From: Deltaproteobacteria bacterium
GTDB taxonomy: Bacteria; Myxococcota_A; Polyangia; Polyangiales; Houyiibacteriaceae
NCBI GenBank assembly: GCA_019313915.1
Contig: JAFDAJ010000001.1
Span: 1-33,368, forward strand
Length of the DNA: 33,368 nt
Reading direction: 5' to 3'
In this document: positions 14,797 to 23,982 of the stretch, piece by piece
How positions within the stretch are numbered: position 1 is the stretch's first letter
How the letters are laid out: every line of letters starts with the position of its first letter
Notes under the pieces: generated by a model
The model's input: only the letters and a program-made list of their open reading frames with translations
Told to the model about the DNA's origin: nothing
Databases searched by the model: none
Position numbers and translations under genes: made by a program

Positions 14797-16547
14797 ATCG
14801 CTGCGACGATCGCATCGGCAACGTCGAATTTCTTGAGGAAGTCCGTGCGGGCTTCCTTCATGTGGCTGACCCACTGCTCGTAGTCCGAATGCCGTCCGCG
14901 GCCGTCGTAAAAGCGGCGTGGGTCGAGAATCTCAGCCGGCACCTTGCCGACGAGGTCCGCGTTCTCGGGGGCGTCGACGTCGACAATCTCGTAGCCGAAG
15001 TCCGGATCCTTCTTCCACTTGATCGTTTCGCTCAGCAGGGCCTCGAGCATCGCGCTCGAATGTCGAATCTTGATGTTCAACGCCTTGTTCTCTTTGGCGT
15101 CGTTGGCTTCGCCGCCGATGTAGCCGGTGTTCATCAGCCACATGGTGACGCCCGACATGGTCGCCGCCAGCTCGGCGAAGCGCTTCGCCTGAAGCCCGTG
15201 CTTCGCGGGGAAAAACGGCTGCGTGAAAGGCGAACGCGTCTTGCCGCGGTCCTTGCCGGCCGCGCTGGTCTTCGAGGTCTCGCCGAGCATGAAGTAGCCG
15301 GCCGCCTGTTCGGGCGACGTGAAGCGAACGATGCCGGGCATCGCGGCGTCGTAGCCCTCGTCGCGGTTGAGGATGCCCATCGACTTGACCTGCGGAATGT
15401 TGCGCAGGTCTGCGGCGTCGGGAATCGAGCTCATAGGCACGATGGATCGGCCGTTCTGCGTCCACACGACGAAGTCCCAGCCGTCCGCCGGAATGCCGTG
15501 GCTATCGACCACGTCGTCGAGGTTTACCCCGCCTGCCATGTACTTGTCGACGTTTTCGACGTTGGCACCGGTGGCGATGAGGATGTCGCGGAGGCGCGCG
15601 ACGTCCTCGGCGGAGAGCACACCCTTGGTGAAGTGGAATGAGCCATCCGCCTCGAGGAAAACGTTCTCGAGCCAGGCTTCGCTGCCGGTTGTTGCGGTGA
15701 ACAGAACCGGCTCAGTTTCGAGCGACAGGCCGTCGGTCTTCGCAAAGCAACCGTTCTCGGTGATCGACAGGGCGCCATGCGGCCATAGCGCCACCATGTC
15801 GTCCTGAATCGGCTCGGTGATGTCGCCCTGCTTCGAGAAGGTAGTCGTGGTCTTGCCCGTGCCCGACAATCCCATGATCGTCATGGTGAGCTTGTTGCCG
15901 TTGGCATCGGTCACGGCCTTCGCGCCCGCGTGCAGAACGAGCCCGCCCTTTTGGTACACGTAGTGGTTCAGCATTCGGAGGATGCCCTTCTTCGACTCGC
16001 CGAAGTAGTCGGCACCAATGACGTGCGTCGTCCAGTTCTCCATGTCGACGATGATTGCCTGGCCGCCCGGCATGTCGTCGAGCTGCAGGTCCGGCGTGTA
16101 GTAAAGACGGAAGATCGGCTCGAACGGTGCGGCCAACTGCTCCTCGGTCTCGACGTCGGAACGCGGGAACGCGAGAATTTGCTGCATGCCAGCGATGTTC
16201 GCGCCTTCGGGTGTGTAAAGCCACGTGGCGCCAAACGCGCCTTCACCAAGACCCACGTAGCCGTCGATGGCAATGAGCTTGCCTTTGTCGGCGATGTACT
16301 TCGCCTGGCGCTCGATCAAGCCACGGGCCTTGTCGGGGTCCATAATCTGATGACTCCATCGATCTTCGGTATCGATTATGTACGTGTACTTGGCCATGCG
16401 CGCCTTGTTGCGCGAGACCTTGTTGATGCTGCCGACCGCCGTCTGCTGAACACATGGGGTGTGCGCGAGCGCAAGCTCACGCAACTCCGACTGGCTTGGG
16501 TTCTCGATGTATTCGACGTCGAACGGACGGGGTTCTCGGGTCGCCAT
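14787..16547 (-). CDS. pckA: Phosphoenolpyruvate carboxykinase (ATP type), divergent
   Basis: A 586-residue enzyme converting oxaloacetate and ATP to phosphoenolpyruvate, ADP and CO2, the entry step of gluconeogenesis. ATG 16547 is chosen because GGGAG sits just upstream. Visible signatures: YFGESKKG at 181-188, corresponding to the metal-binding lysine segment; LHAGA with His206; the P-loop GLSGTGKTTTT at 226-236 (Lys232); QDDMVAL at 248-254 for the kinase-2 aspartates; and ENGCFAKTDGLS shortly after. The usual GRSPKDK segment near the N-terminus is not recognisable and the protein is about 50 residues longer than the E. coli enzyme, so it is a divergent branch. A short tandem duplication lies at its stop codon. 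It is transcribed divergently from the KamA-type gene. Confidence 0.87.
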   Translation of the reverse strand: MATREPRPFDVEYIENPSQSELRELALAHTPCVQQTAVGSINKVSRNKARMAKYTYIIDTEDRWSHQIMDPDKARGLIERQAKYIADKGKLIAIDGYVGLGEGAFGATWLYTPEGANIAGMQQILAFPRSDVETEEQLAAPFEPIFRLYYTPDLQLDDMPGGQAIIVDMENWTTHVIGADYFGESKKGILRMLNHYVYQKGGLVLHAGAKAVTDANGNKLTMTIMGLSGTGKTTTTFSKQGDITEPIQDDMVALWPHGALSITENGCFAKTDGLSLETEPVLFTATTGSEAWLENVFLEADGSFHFTKGVLSAEDVARLRDILIATGANVENVDKYMAGGVNLDDVVDSHGIPADGWDFVVWTQNGRSIVPMSSIPDAADLRNIPQVKSMGILNRDEGYDAAMPGIVRFTSPEQAAGYFMLGETSKTSAAGKDRGKTRSPFTQPFFPAKHGLQAKRFAELAATMSGVTMWLMNTGYIGGEANDAKENKALNIKIRHSSAMLEALLSETIKWKKDPDFGYEIVDVDAPENADLVGKVPAEILDPRRFYDGRGRHSDYEQWVSHMKEARTDFLKKFDVADAIVAAIAG

Positions 16548-16569
16548 AATCTCTCCCTTTTCGTCTTGG

Positions 16570-16595
16570 CCATTGGGAGCAAAACGCCCATTGGG
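16570..16595. promoter_or_regulatory. Repeated CCATTGGG boxes upstream of pckA
   Basis: CCATTGGG occurs at 16570-16577 and 16588-16595, and the second copy is part of the palindrome GCCCATTGGGC (16586-16596). They lie 23-48 bases upstream of the pckA start, in the 141-base region between pckA and the divergent KamA-type gene. Two like-oriented boxes 18 bases apart could bind a regulator on adjacent helical faces. No protein is known to me for this sequence; the role is inference. Confidence 0.3.
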
Positions 16596-16688
16596 CAAGC
16601 CTAGACAGTGCCATATGACAATGTTTTTCGAGTGTGTCCAGGGGCAAGGACGGTTGCCGCCTGAGGGACAAGAACTAAGCTGCAGACC

Positions 16689-17816
16689 ATGCGCGCGCTG
16701 CCGCTAGATTTTCGTGAAGCATCGCGTTTGGAGGAGTCCAACTGGAGTGATTGGCGGTGGCAAGCGCGACACGCGGCGACCAATTTACAGGCCCTCGACA
16801 AAGCACTGACCCTGACGGATGCAGAGCGGGTGGGAGCCACCCGGGCGATGGCCGCCGGGTTGCCGATCTCGATCACGCCGTACTACCTGGCCCTCTGTGA
16901 CCCGGCCGACCCGGACTGCCCAGTTCGCCTTCAGTGCATCCCTCGCGCCGAAGAGGCGATCGCCGTCGAGGGCGACCTCCGTGACCCGTTGGGTGAGGAG
17001 GCTCACGAAGTCGCACCCCATCTGATTCAGCGCTACCCAGACCGCGTCCTGCTGCTCGCAACCGATCGCTGCGGCGTCTATTGCCGCTTCTGCACGCGAT
17101 CCCGGCTCGTTGGCGACGGCGGCGGAGCGCGTTCGATGGCCGTGCTCGAGCCCGCCTTCGCATGGATCGAGGCCCACCCGGAAATCCGCGATGTCATCGT
17201 CTCCGGCGGCGACCCTTGCATCATGTCCACCGACCGGCTTGCCCGACTGCTCCGGCGGATTGGCGCGATCGACCACGTCGACTACGTGCGCCTGGCCACG
17301 CGAGCGCCGGTCACCCTCCCCCAACGGATCACCGAGGAGCTCTGCAGCGCGATTCGGGAAAGCCACGAAGCCACTTGGATCATGACCCATTTCAACCACC
17401 CGAAAGAACTGACCGACGAGGCTCGCACGGCCTGTGCCCGTCTGGCGGACGCCGGCCTGCCGGTGATGAACCAGACCGTCTTGCTTCGAGGGGTCAACGA
17501 TGATGCCAACACGCTCGAGGCCCTGTTTCGCGGCCTGGTCCGATCACGAGTCCGACCCTACTACCTCTTACAAATGGACCCAGTCGGCGGAACTGGGCAT
17601 CTGCGGACGCCTTTGCGGCGTGGGGTCGAGCTGATGGCAGCCCTTCAAGGGCGTGTCAGCGGGATCGCGCTCCCCAAGCTGATCGTCGATACGCCGGGTG
17701 GCCTCGGCAAGGTGCCCGTTGGGCCGAATTATCTGGTGAGCGAGGATCGCGGCGTCACGGTGCTCGAAACCTTCCGCGGCGATTTGGTGGAATACTACGA
17801 CCCCCCCGAGCTCTGA
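16689..17816 (+). CDS. KamA-family radical SAM enzyme (lysine 2,3-aminomutase-like)
   Basis: A 375-residue radical S-adenosylmethionine enzyme with the C128-x3-C132-x2-C135 iron-sulfur motif followed by Arg137. The residues expected for lysine 2,3-aminomutase are present: Asp297 (LLQMD) and Asp334 (LIVDTPGG), which in the family hold the lysine side chain, and Lys341 in PGGLGK, which carries PLP. SGGDP at 172-176 is also typical. This supports conversion of L-lysine to beta-lysine, although the related EpmB acts on lysine for EF-P modification. No beta-lysine acetyltransferase (ablB), epmA or efp gene is nearby. The gene is divergent from pckA and lies 91 bases upstream of sdhC with its own promoter likely between. 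Family assignment is firm; substrate and pathway are inferred. Confidence 0.87.
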   Translation: MRALPLDFREASRLEESNWSDWRWQARHAATNLQALDKALTLTDAERVGATRAMAAGLPISITPYYLALCDPADPDCPVRLQCIPRAEEAIAVEGDLRDPLGEEAHEVAPHLIQRYPDRVLLLATDRCGVYCRFCTRSRLVGDGGGARSMAVLEPAFAWIEAHPEIRDVIVSGGDPCIMSTDRLARLLRRIGAIDHVDYVRLATRAPVTLPQRITEELCSAIRESHEATWIMTHFNHPKELTDEARTACARLADAGLPVMNQTVLLRGVNDDANTLEALFRGLVRSRVRPYYLLQMDPVGGTGHLRTPLRRGVELMAALQGRVSGIALPKLIVDTPGGLGKVPVGPNYLVSEDRGVTVLETFRGDLVEYYDPPEL

Positions 17817-17841
17817 ATCCCCTGCTTTTTCCGCCAGCCGG

Positions 17842-17871
17842 TTGGCAAGCCCCGACCGGTGGATGTATGAA
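17842..17871 (+). promoter_or_regulatory. Putative sigma-70-type promoter of sdhCAB
   Basis: TTGGCA (17842-17847) and TATGAA (17866-17871) are separated by 18 bases, giving five of six and four of six matches to the -35 and -10 consensus. The predicted start falls just before a small GC stem, GCCCG/CGGGC (17878-17882 and 17889-17893), then AGGAG and the sdhC ATG at 17908. A hairpin at the very 5' end could stabilise the messenger. Spacing and bases are seen; use in vivo is inference. Confidence 0.45.
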
Positions 17872-17907
17872 TCGGCCGCCCGGCGTGGCGGGCACTGAGG
17901 AGAACCC

Positions 17908-18555
17908 ATGCAACGAGCCCTGACGCTCCATCAAACGACCATAGGGAAGAAGGTGGCCATGGCCCTGTCGGGGGTCATCCTCGTCGGCTTCACGGTCGGC
18001 CACTTCCTGGGCAACCTGAATCTGTATCTCGGACAGGAGGCCATGGACGGTTATGCCGAGACGCTGCAGAGCCTGACGCCGGTCTTGTGGGGGACACGGC
18101 TACTGCTTCTGTTTGCGTTCGGAGTGCACATCGCATCGGCGATATCACTCTGGGTCCGCAACACGCAGGCTCGAGGGTCACGCTACAAGAAGCGCACGGA
18201 CCTCGCGACCGACTATGCGGCGCGAACGATGTACTGGTCGGGCCCGATTCTTCTACTGTTCGTGGTTTACCACTTGTTGCACTTCACGATCCTTCCGGAT
18301 CACCCGGGGGAAGTCTACCGCAACGTGGTCGAAGGCTTTCAGAACCCCTTGATCGCCGGCGTGTACATGGCGGCCAATGTCGCCCTCGGCTTCCACATCT
18401 TCCACGGCTTCTACAGCGCATTTCAGACACTGGGCGCCAACCACCCTCGCTACAACTCCTACCGCCGCGATGCAGCCATCGCGATTTCCGCCGCGATCAC
18501 GATCGGGAACCTGTCGTTCCCCATCTCGGTGCTCGCGGGGCTCGTCACACTGTAA
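17908..18555 (+). CDS. sdhC: Succinate dehydrogenase cytochrome b558-type membrane subunit
   Basis: A 215-residue integral membrane protein, the haem- and quinone-binding anchor of complex II. It belongs to the single-subunit, five-helix group (b558 type, as in Bacillus, Bacteroidota and many former Deltaproteobacteria), in which no separate SdhD exists. Visible features: [16 protein letters not shown] at the N-terminus, [13 protein letters not shown] with a probable haem-ligand His, further His residues in FGVHIAS and VVYHLLHF, and [16 protein letters not shown] near the fourth helix. AGGAG lies seven bases before the ATG. The sdhA gene begins eight bases after its stop, forming the order CAB. 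Confidence 0.92.
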   Translation: MQRALTLHQTTIGKKVAMALSGVILVGFTVGHFLGNLNLYLGQEAMDGYAETLQSLTPVLWGTRLLLLFAFGVHIASAISLWVRNTQARGSRYKKRTDLATDYAARTMYWSGPILLLFVVYHLLHFTILPDHPGEVYRNVVEGFQNPLIAGVYMAANVALGFHIFHGFYSAFQTLGANHPRYNSYRRDAAIAISAAITIGNLSFPISVLAGLVTL

Positions 18556-18563
18556 GGCTCGTC

Positions 18564-20495
18564 ATGCAACTTCGATCAAACGAACCGACCGGTCCCATCG
18601 AGAATCGCTGGGAGAAGCACAAAGAGGCGAACAAGCTCGTCTCGCCGGCCAACCGCCGGAAGTACACCGTGATCGTCGTCGGGAGCGGGCTCGCTGGTGG
18701 CGCAGCCGCCGCCTCGCTCGGCGAGATGGGCTACAACGTCAAGTGCTTCTGCTATCAAGACAGCCCGCGACGCGCGCACAGCATCGCCGCACAGGGGGGC
18801 ATCAACGCCGCAAAGAACTATCAAAACGACGGCGACAGCGTCTATCGCTTGTTCTACGACACCGTAAAGGGCGGCGATTTCCGCTCCCGCGAGTCCAACG
18901 TATTTCGGCTCGCCGAGCTCAGCGTGCAGATCATCGATCAGGCCGTTGCGCAGGGTGTGCCATTCGCGCGCGAGTACGGGGGTCTTCTCGGGAACCGATC
19001 TTTTGGCGGCGCACAGGTGTCGCGAACGTTCTATGCACGCGGGCAGACGGGTCAGCAGTTGTTGCTGGGTGCATACCAAGCGCTCAGCCGCCAGATCGAG
19101 GCCGGCACGGTGGAAATGTTTTCTCGCACGGAGATGCTCGATCTCATCGTTCACGATGGCCGCGCGCGCGGCATCGTCACCCGCTGCATGAAGACAGGCA
19201 AGGTCAGCCCACACATCGCCGACATGGTCATCCTGTGCACCGGCGGCTACGGCAACGTCTTCTACCTTTCGACGAACGCCAAGGGCTGCAACTGCACGGC
19301 AGCATGGCGCACACACCGCCACGGCGCAGCATTTGCCAACCCTTGCTACACGCAGATCCATCCCACCTGCATCCCGCAAGCGGGCACCTATCAATCGAAG
19401 CTGACGCTGATGAGCGAATCGCTTCGTAACGACGGGCGCGTCTGGGTCCCGCGCAAGAAGGAAGACGTCACGAAGCGTCCCGAGGACATTGCGGAGGAGG
19501 ACCGCTACTACTACCTCGAGGAGCGTTATCCTGCGTTTGGCAACCTCGTGCCCCGCGATGTCGCGTCGCGAAACGCACTCTACGTCACGAACGACGGCCT
19601 CGGCGTGGGGCCCGAGGTCGACGGCGAACGGCGAGGCGTCTACCTCGACTTCGGTGATGCGATCGACCGCCTCGGCGAGCAGACGATTCAGGAGCGCTAC
19701 GGCAACCTCTTTGAAATGTATGAACGCATCACCAACGACAGCCCCTACGAGACGCCGATGCGTATCTACCCGGCAACGCACTACACGATGGGCGGCCTCT
19801 GGGTCGACTACAACCTGGAGACGACTATTCCGGGTCTCTTCGCGGGCGGCGAAGCCAACTTCTCCGACCACGGCGCAAATCGCCTCGGCGCCTCCGCCCT
19901 GATGCAGGGCTTGGCCGATGGGTACTTCGTGCTCCCGTTCACGGTGGGCAACTACCTCGGCGAGGTTCGCACCCTGCCACCGCTTGCCGAGGACCATGCC
20001 GACGTGACGGGTGCGGTCACAGCCGTCGAGGAGCGTATCCAGAAGCTGATGAACGCGCCCGACCCCAAGCACGCACCCGAGCACTTCCACCGCATGCTGG
20101 GCAGAATCATCTGGACCAAGTGTGGCATGTCGCGCAACAAGGAAGGCCTCGAAAAGGCGCTCCGCGATATCCCAAAGCTCCGCGATCAGTTCTGGCGCGA
20201 GGTGAAGATCACCGGCACTGGCGAGGAGCTCAACCAGACGCTCGAGCGTGCGGGTCGCGTGGCCGATTTCTTCGAGCTCGGCGAGCTGATGTGCCTGGAC
20301 GCCTTGAGGCGCGAGGAAAGCTGCGGCGGCCATTTCCGCGAAGAGCATGAAGAAAACGGAGAGGCGCTCCGCGACGACGACAACTTCAGCTACGTGGCGG
20401 CCTGGGAGTGGACCGGAACGCCGGGCGAGCCTCGGCTCAACAAAGAGCCGCTGACCTTCGAATACGTCAAGCCCAGCAAGCGAAGCTACAAGTAA
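18564..20495 (+). CDS. sdhA: Succinate dehydrogenase flavoprotein subunit
   Basis: A 643-residue subunit that oxidises succinate to fumarate at the cytoplasmic face. The ATG at 18564 follows sdhC by eight bases; longer in-frame starts inside sdhC are rejected because the FAD-binding region would then sit too far in. Motifs: FAD dinucleotide fold [12 protein letters not shown] (39-50), [15 protein letters not shown] with His72 as the expected covalent FAD attachment, [12 protein letters not shown] and [22 protein letters not shown] in the second half. Such sequences are typical of the subfamily that pairs with the b558 anchor. It lies between sdhC and sdhB, 11 bases before sdhB. Confidence 0.94.
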   Translation: MQLRSNEPTGPIENRWEKHKEANKLVSPANRRKYTVIVVGSGLAGGAAAASLGEMGYNVKCFCYQDSPRRAHSIAAQGGINAAKNYQNDGDSVYRLFYDTVKGGDFRSRESNVFRLAELSVQIIDQAVAQGVPFAREYGGLLGNRSFGGAQVSRTFYARGQTGQQLLLGAYQALSRQIEAGTVEMFSRTEMLDLIVHDGRARGIVTRCMKTGKVSPHIADMVILCTGGYGNVFYLSTNAKGCNCTAAWRTHRHGAAFANPCYTQIHPTCIPQAGTYQSKLTLMSESLRNDGRVWVPRKKEDVTKRPEDIAEEDRYYYLEERYPAFGNLVPRDVASRNALYVTNDGLGVGPEVDGERRGVYLDFGDAIDRLGEQTIQERYGNLFEMYERITNDSPYETPMRIYPATHYTMGGLWVDYNLETTIPGLFAGGEANFSDHGANRLGASALMQGLADGYFVLPFTVGNYLGEVRTLPPLAEDHADVTGAVTAVEERIQKLMNAPDPKHAPEHFHRMLGRIIWTKCGMSRNKEGLEKALRDIPKLRDQFWREVKITGTGEELNQTLERAGRVADFFELGELMCLDALRREESCGGHFREEHEENGEALRDDDNFSYVAAWEWTGTPGEPRLNKEPLTFEYVKPSKRSYK

Positions 20496-20506
20496 GGGGC
20501 CTATCG

Positions 20507-21292
20507 ATGAGTGAAGAACTACTGAATCTGACTCTCCACGTGTGGCGCCAAGACGGCCCGGACGATGCTGGCCGCTTCGAGACGCACCAGGCGAAAGACA
20601 TCACGACGCACATGTCGTTCCTGGAAATGCTCGACGTCGTCAACGAACTGCTGATCGAAAACGGCAAATCGCCAATCGCGTTCGACCACGACTGCCGGGA
20701 GGGCATCTGCGGCACTTGCGGAATGGTGATCAACGGCGTGGCCCACGGCCCACAGAAACTGACGACCACCTGCCAACTCCACATGCGACAATTCAAGAAC
20801 GGCGACGAGATCTGGCTCGAGCCGTGGCGCGCAAGCGGCTTCCCGGTGCTCAAGGACCTCGTCGTCGACCGAACTGCGTTCGACCGCATCATCCAGGCCG
20901 GCGGCTACATCTCGATTCGAACCGGAAGCGCATCGGAGGCCAACGAGTTGCCGGTGGCCAAGGAAATCGCTGACCAGGCGATGGACGCGGCGGAGTGCAT
21001 CGGCTGCGGGGCCTGCGTGGCGGCGTGTCCCAATGCGTCGGCCAGCCTCTTCACCGCCGCGAAGATCTCTCACCTGTCGTTGCTCCCGCAGGGGCAAGCC
21101 GAACGACAGGACCGCGCGCGCAAGATGGTCGCGCAGATGGACGCCGAAGGCTTCGGCGGCTGCACCAACCACGGCGAATGCGAGGCTGCTTGTCCTAAAG
21201 GCGTGAGCCTGAGGTGGATCGCGCGGATGAACCGTGAGCTCGTGCGCGCCATGGTGACGGCCGACGCGCCGATCGAGAGCCGCAAGCGCTAA
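20507..21292 (+). CDS. sdhB: Succinate dehydrogenase iron-sulfur subunit
   Basis: A 261-residue subunit passing electrons from FAD to quinone. Ligands for all three clusters can be read: [2Fe-2S] Cys63, Cys68, Cys71 and Cys89 ([11 protein letters not shown] and TTTCQL); the first ferredoxin-type set [12 protein letters not shown] (164, 167, 170, 174); and a second set at Cys219, Cys225 and Cys229 ([17 protein letters not shown]). The start ATG 20507 is preceded by AAGGGG. It is the last gene of sdhCAB, and its stop codon overlaps the end of the convergent dedA gene by four bases, leaving no room for a separate terminator. Confidence 0.94.
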   Translation: MSEELLNLTLHVWRQDGPDDAGRFETHQAKDITTHMSFLEMLDVVNELLIENGKSPIAFDHDCREGICGTCGMVINGVAHGPQKLTTTCQLHMRQFKNGDEIWLEPWRASGFPVLKDLVVDRTAFDRIIQAGGYISIRTGSASEANELPVAKEIADQAMDAAECIGCGACVAACPNASASLFTAAKISHLSLLPQGQAERQDRARKMVAQMDAEGFGGCTNHGECEAACPKGVSLRWIARMNRELVRAMVTADAPIESRKR

Positions 21293-21900
21293 GCGCGGCG
21301 GTTGTCCCACACGAAGCGGGCTATCACGCCGATGACCACGATCACGACGAGGATCAACGTCGCTACGGCGTAGCGGTCGGCCAGCTCGGTCAAGGCTTCC
21401 CAATTGTTACCGACCGCGTAGCCGACCGCCATCAGAAGAGCGTTCCACAGAGCTGCGGAGATCCCTCCGAAGACGATCACCGGGCCGACGCTCATGCGGG
21501 ACAAACCCGCGCCGACGAAGCAGAAGGCTCGAAGGGCTGGCAGGAAGCGGTTGACCGTGAGGTACATCGCGCCGTGTTGCTCGTAGCCACGACGCACTGC
21601 GTCGAAAGCGCGTGTCGCGCCAGGTGTTCTCAAGAAGGAAGGCCAACTCTCCTCGTGGTTCGCAAGCCACAAGCCGAGGCCCCACGCCGCGAGTCCCCCC
21701 AACAGCGCGCCGAGCGTCAGCGCCAGGTACACCAACGCCCAATGCAATTGGGCGCGGACTGCTAAGGCAACCGCGAAGAGCGCAACCGTGTCGCCCGGGA
21801 TTGGCGGGAAAACGTACTCGATCGCGGCCGCCGCTACGACCAGCACGTAGGCCCAGTACTGAGGGCCGTGCTCCAATGTGTGCAGAAATTCGTCAAGCAT
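21289..21900 (-). CDS. DedA family (SNARE-associated/VTT) membrane protein
   Basis: A 203-residue inner-membrane protein of the DedA family, members of which act as lipid scramblases or transporters (for example UptA and PopT types). I chose ATG 21900 because AGGTG lies eight bases upstream; the frame can also be read from TTG at 21927. Features: [13 protein letters not shown] (typically E/F-x-x-P-x-P-G-E in the family), a glycine-rich region, a re-entrant segment with [16 protein letters not shown] that matches the family G/F-R-(F/Y)-x-P-x-x-R signature, and C-terminal helices. There are about five hydrophobic segments. It converges on sdhB and is divergent from the SirB1-like gene. Confidence 0.85.
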   Translation of the reverse strand: MLDEFLHTLEHGPQYWAYVLVVAAAAIEYVFPPIPGDTVALFAVALAVRAQLHWALVYLALTLGALLGGLAAWGLGLWLANHEESWPSFLRTPGATRAFDAVRRGYEQHGAMYLTVNRFLPALRAFCFVGAGLSRMSVGPVIVFGGISAALWNALLMAVGYAVGNNWEALTELADRYAVATLILVVIVVIGVIARFVWDNRRA

Positions 21901-22001
21901 TGGAACAACACCTAGGCTCGTGAACAACGTCGGTGTAGCACACTGCTCGGCTCGACATCAGCGCTCGATGAGTCAATCTACTTCAACGCAAGGTTAGAAT
22001 A

Positions 22002-22820
22002 GTGGCGAGCAGAGATCCCTTGGTGTCGGTGTTAGAACGTCCCAACGTACGGGTCGAGGACGTTGCCATCCTCATTGCAAAGGAAGCCAACCCAGTGCTC
22101 GACGACCACGCGATGCGGCGTGGACTCGACGGCCTCGGCGCCGAAGCATTGATTCGGCGCGGCCTGCACTCCACGCCCGAACGTGACGGACGCATCCTGG
22201 CAGAGTTGCTCTTCGAGGAGCTCGGCTTCGTGGGCGAGCGCGACGACTACTACAACCCCTACAACAGCTACCTCGACAAAGTGATGCTCCGCCGGAAGGG
22301 GATTCCGATTTCGCTTTCCGTGCTCACGATGGCCGTCGGTGAGCGCGCAGGCATGGAGGTTGAAGGCGTCGGGTTCCCCGGCCACTTCTTGGTTCGCGTG
22401 GGCGGACCCGACGGCGTCTATCAAGACCCGTTCCACGGCGGTGACCTGCTCGACGGTCATGGGTTGCGAAACCTCGCCGCACAGTTCCTCGGCGCCGAGA
22501 TGGCGCTGCACCCAAGTTACCTCGAGCCCGTAGATTGCCTCACCATCACGATTCGCATGTTAGCGAATCTGAAGAACGCGCATCGTCGCCAAGGCGACTT
22601 CGCGCGCGCGATGCTCGCATGCGACCACCTCGTCGAGCTGACGCAGGCGCCCGAGCATCGCCGCGACCGCGGTCTGCTCGCTCACGCCTTGCGCACGTAC
22701 GGAGCCGCCTCCGAGGATCTGGCCGCCTATCTGGAGGCCCGCCCCGACGCCAAGGATGCCCACGCCATCAACGCCGCTCTCGAAGAGGCGCGACAGCAGG
22801 CCAACCAGGTCTTGCACTGA
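22002..22820 (+). CDS. SirB1-like protein (transglutaminase-like core 2 family)
   Basis: A 272-residue protein with GTG start at 22002, preceded by AAGG. The central block YYNPYNSYLDKVMLRRKGIP, followed by SLSVLTMAVGERAGMEVEGV and GFPGHFLVRVG, is the signature of the SirB1/transglutaminase-like family. There is no cysteine at the GIPISL position where a papain-like enzyme would need one, so the protein may be non-catalytic. The C-terminal 70 residues look like a helical TPR-type segment (MLANLKNAHRRQGDFARAML). Function in most bacteria is unknown. It lies 64 bases upstream of hisC on the same strand. Confidence 0.85.
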   Translation: MASRDPLVSVLERPNVRVEDVAILIAKEANPVLDDHAMRRGLDGLGAEALIRRGLHSTPERDGRILAELLFEELGFVGERDDYYNPYNSYLDKVMLRRKGIPISLSVLTMAVGERAGMEVEGVGFPGHFLVRVGGPDGVYQDPFHGGDLLDGHGLRNLAAQFLGAEMALHPSYLEPVDCLTITIRMLANLKNAHRRQGDFARAMLACDHLVELTQAPEHRRDRGLLAHALRTYGAASEDLAAYLEARPDAKDAHAINAALEEARQQANQVLH

Positions 22821-22884
22821 TTCTGGCCGGCCACTTTACACGAGCCCACGGCGTGCAATGACTCCGCCCGACCGGTGGGTCAGC

Positions 22885-23979
22885 ATGTCGATCGAATCCC
22901 TCAAAGCGCTGTTTCGGCCCGAGCTCGACGAATTATCCGCGTATCGGGTGCCCCCTGCCCCGCCTGCGGTGAAGCTCGACGCAAACGAGAGCCCCTGGCC
23001 ATTGCCGCCTGAAGCGCGCGCACGAATTGCGGCGGTCCTGCACACGAGCGAGCTGCATCGCTATCCCGACGGGCGGGCAACCAAGCTGCGCGACGCGTTG
23101 GCGCGTGGCCTCGGCGGAAGCGTGAATGAGTACGTGCTCGGTGCCGGGTCGGACGAGCTCATTGCGTTGATGGCGACGGCGATGTCTCGACCGCGGTCGG
23201 GCGCCGACCACCCAGTAGTCGTGTTCCCGGAACCAACCTTCGGCATGTACGGCATGACGAGTCGCGCGCATGGGTGGCAGCCGGTCGGCGTACCACTGGA
23301 CGACGATTGGGATCTCGATCTCGGCGCGATGTCTGCGACGCTGGAACGAACGAAGCCGAACGTCGTCTACTACGCCACCCCCAACAATCCGACGGGCAAT
23401 TGTTTTTCTCGCAACAAGGTCGAAAACCTCGTCGACGCGTTTCCCGACTCACTGCACGTCATCGATGAAGCGTATGGGCCCTACTCCGGTGAATCGTTTG
23501 CGACGTTCGCAGAGGAGCGACCCCACTGTGCTTTGATGGGCACGCTATCGAAGGTTGGCTTTGCCGGCATTCGAGTTGGCTGGGTGCGCATCCACGAAGC
23601 TCTCTCGCACGAGCTCGAGAAGGTGCGCCAGCCCTTCAACCTCAACACCGCTTCGCAAGACATTGCAACGCTCGCCCTGACTGACCTGGCACCGGTGCTC
23701 GAAGAGCACATCACCAGCATCGTCACCGAGCGCGAACGGCTCGCGACCGAGCTCGAGCGGCACGAGGAGCTCCAATGCTTCCCGAGCGACGCGAACTTCC
23801 TACTCGTGCGAGTCGGGGGCGACGTTCCGGAGCTATGCGCGGCTCTGCTGGATCGAGAGATCGCTGTGCGGCAATTTTCCAGCGGTGATTCGCGGCTCCG
23901 GAGCTGTATCCGGATCACCATTGGCACCCCCCAAGAGAATCAGCGTCTCGTCGAGGCGCTACGCGATATACTAGGCTGA
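22885..23979 (+). CDS. hisC: Histidinol-phosphate aminotransferase
   Basis: A 364-residue fold-type I PLP enzyme, which transfers the amino group from glutamate to imidazole-acetol phosphate in histidine synthesis. ATG 22885 follows GGTGGG; an ATG at 22858 would add nine residues. Signatures: KLDANESPWPLP (30-41), YATPNNPTGNCF with Asn168 (163-174), IDEAYGPYSG with Asp194 (193-202), and TLSKVGFAGIRVGW with PLP-lysine 223 and Arg230 (220-233). The C-terminal SCIRITIGTPQENQRLVEALRDIL is typical of HisC. No other his gene is present. The next gene begins 3 bases later, so they are probably co-transcribed. Related aromatic aminotransferases cannot be ruled out by sequence alone. Confidence 0.87.
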   Translation: MSIESLKALFRPELDELSAYRVPPAPPAVKLDANESPWPLPPEARARIAAVLHTSELHRYPDGRATKLRDALARGLGGSVNEYVLGAGSDELIALMATAMSRPRSGADHPVVVFPEPTFGMYGMTSRAHGWQPVGVPLDDDWDLDLGAMSATLERTKPNVVYYATPNNPTGNCFSRNKVENLVDAFPDSLHVIDEAYGPYSGESFATFAEERPHCALMGTLSKVGFAGIRVGWVRIHEALSHELEKVRQPFNLNTASQDIATLALTDLAPVLEEHITSIVTERERLATELERHEELQCFPSDANFLLVRVGGDVPELCAALLDREIAVRQFSSGDSRLRSCIRITIGTPQENQRLVEALRDILG

Positions 23980-23982
23980 ACG

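Noticed and set aside
16689-17816. EpmB (EF-P lysine aminomutase)
   Set aside because: No epmA or efp nearby; the residues that bind free lysine are intact, so the broader KamA-family name is safer.
18087-18563. Longer start for sdhA inside sdhC
   Set aside because: It would add 159 residues of Arg/Ser-rich shadow sequence; the FAD motif position and the ATG at 18564 fit the family.
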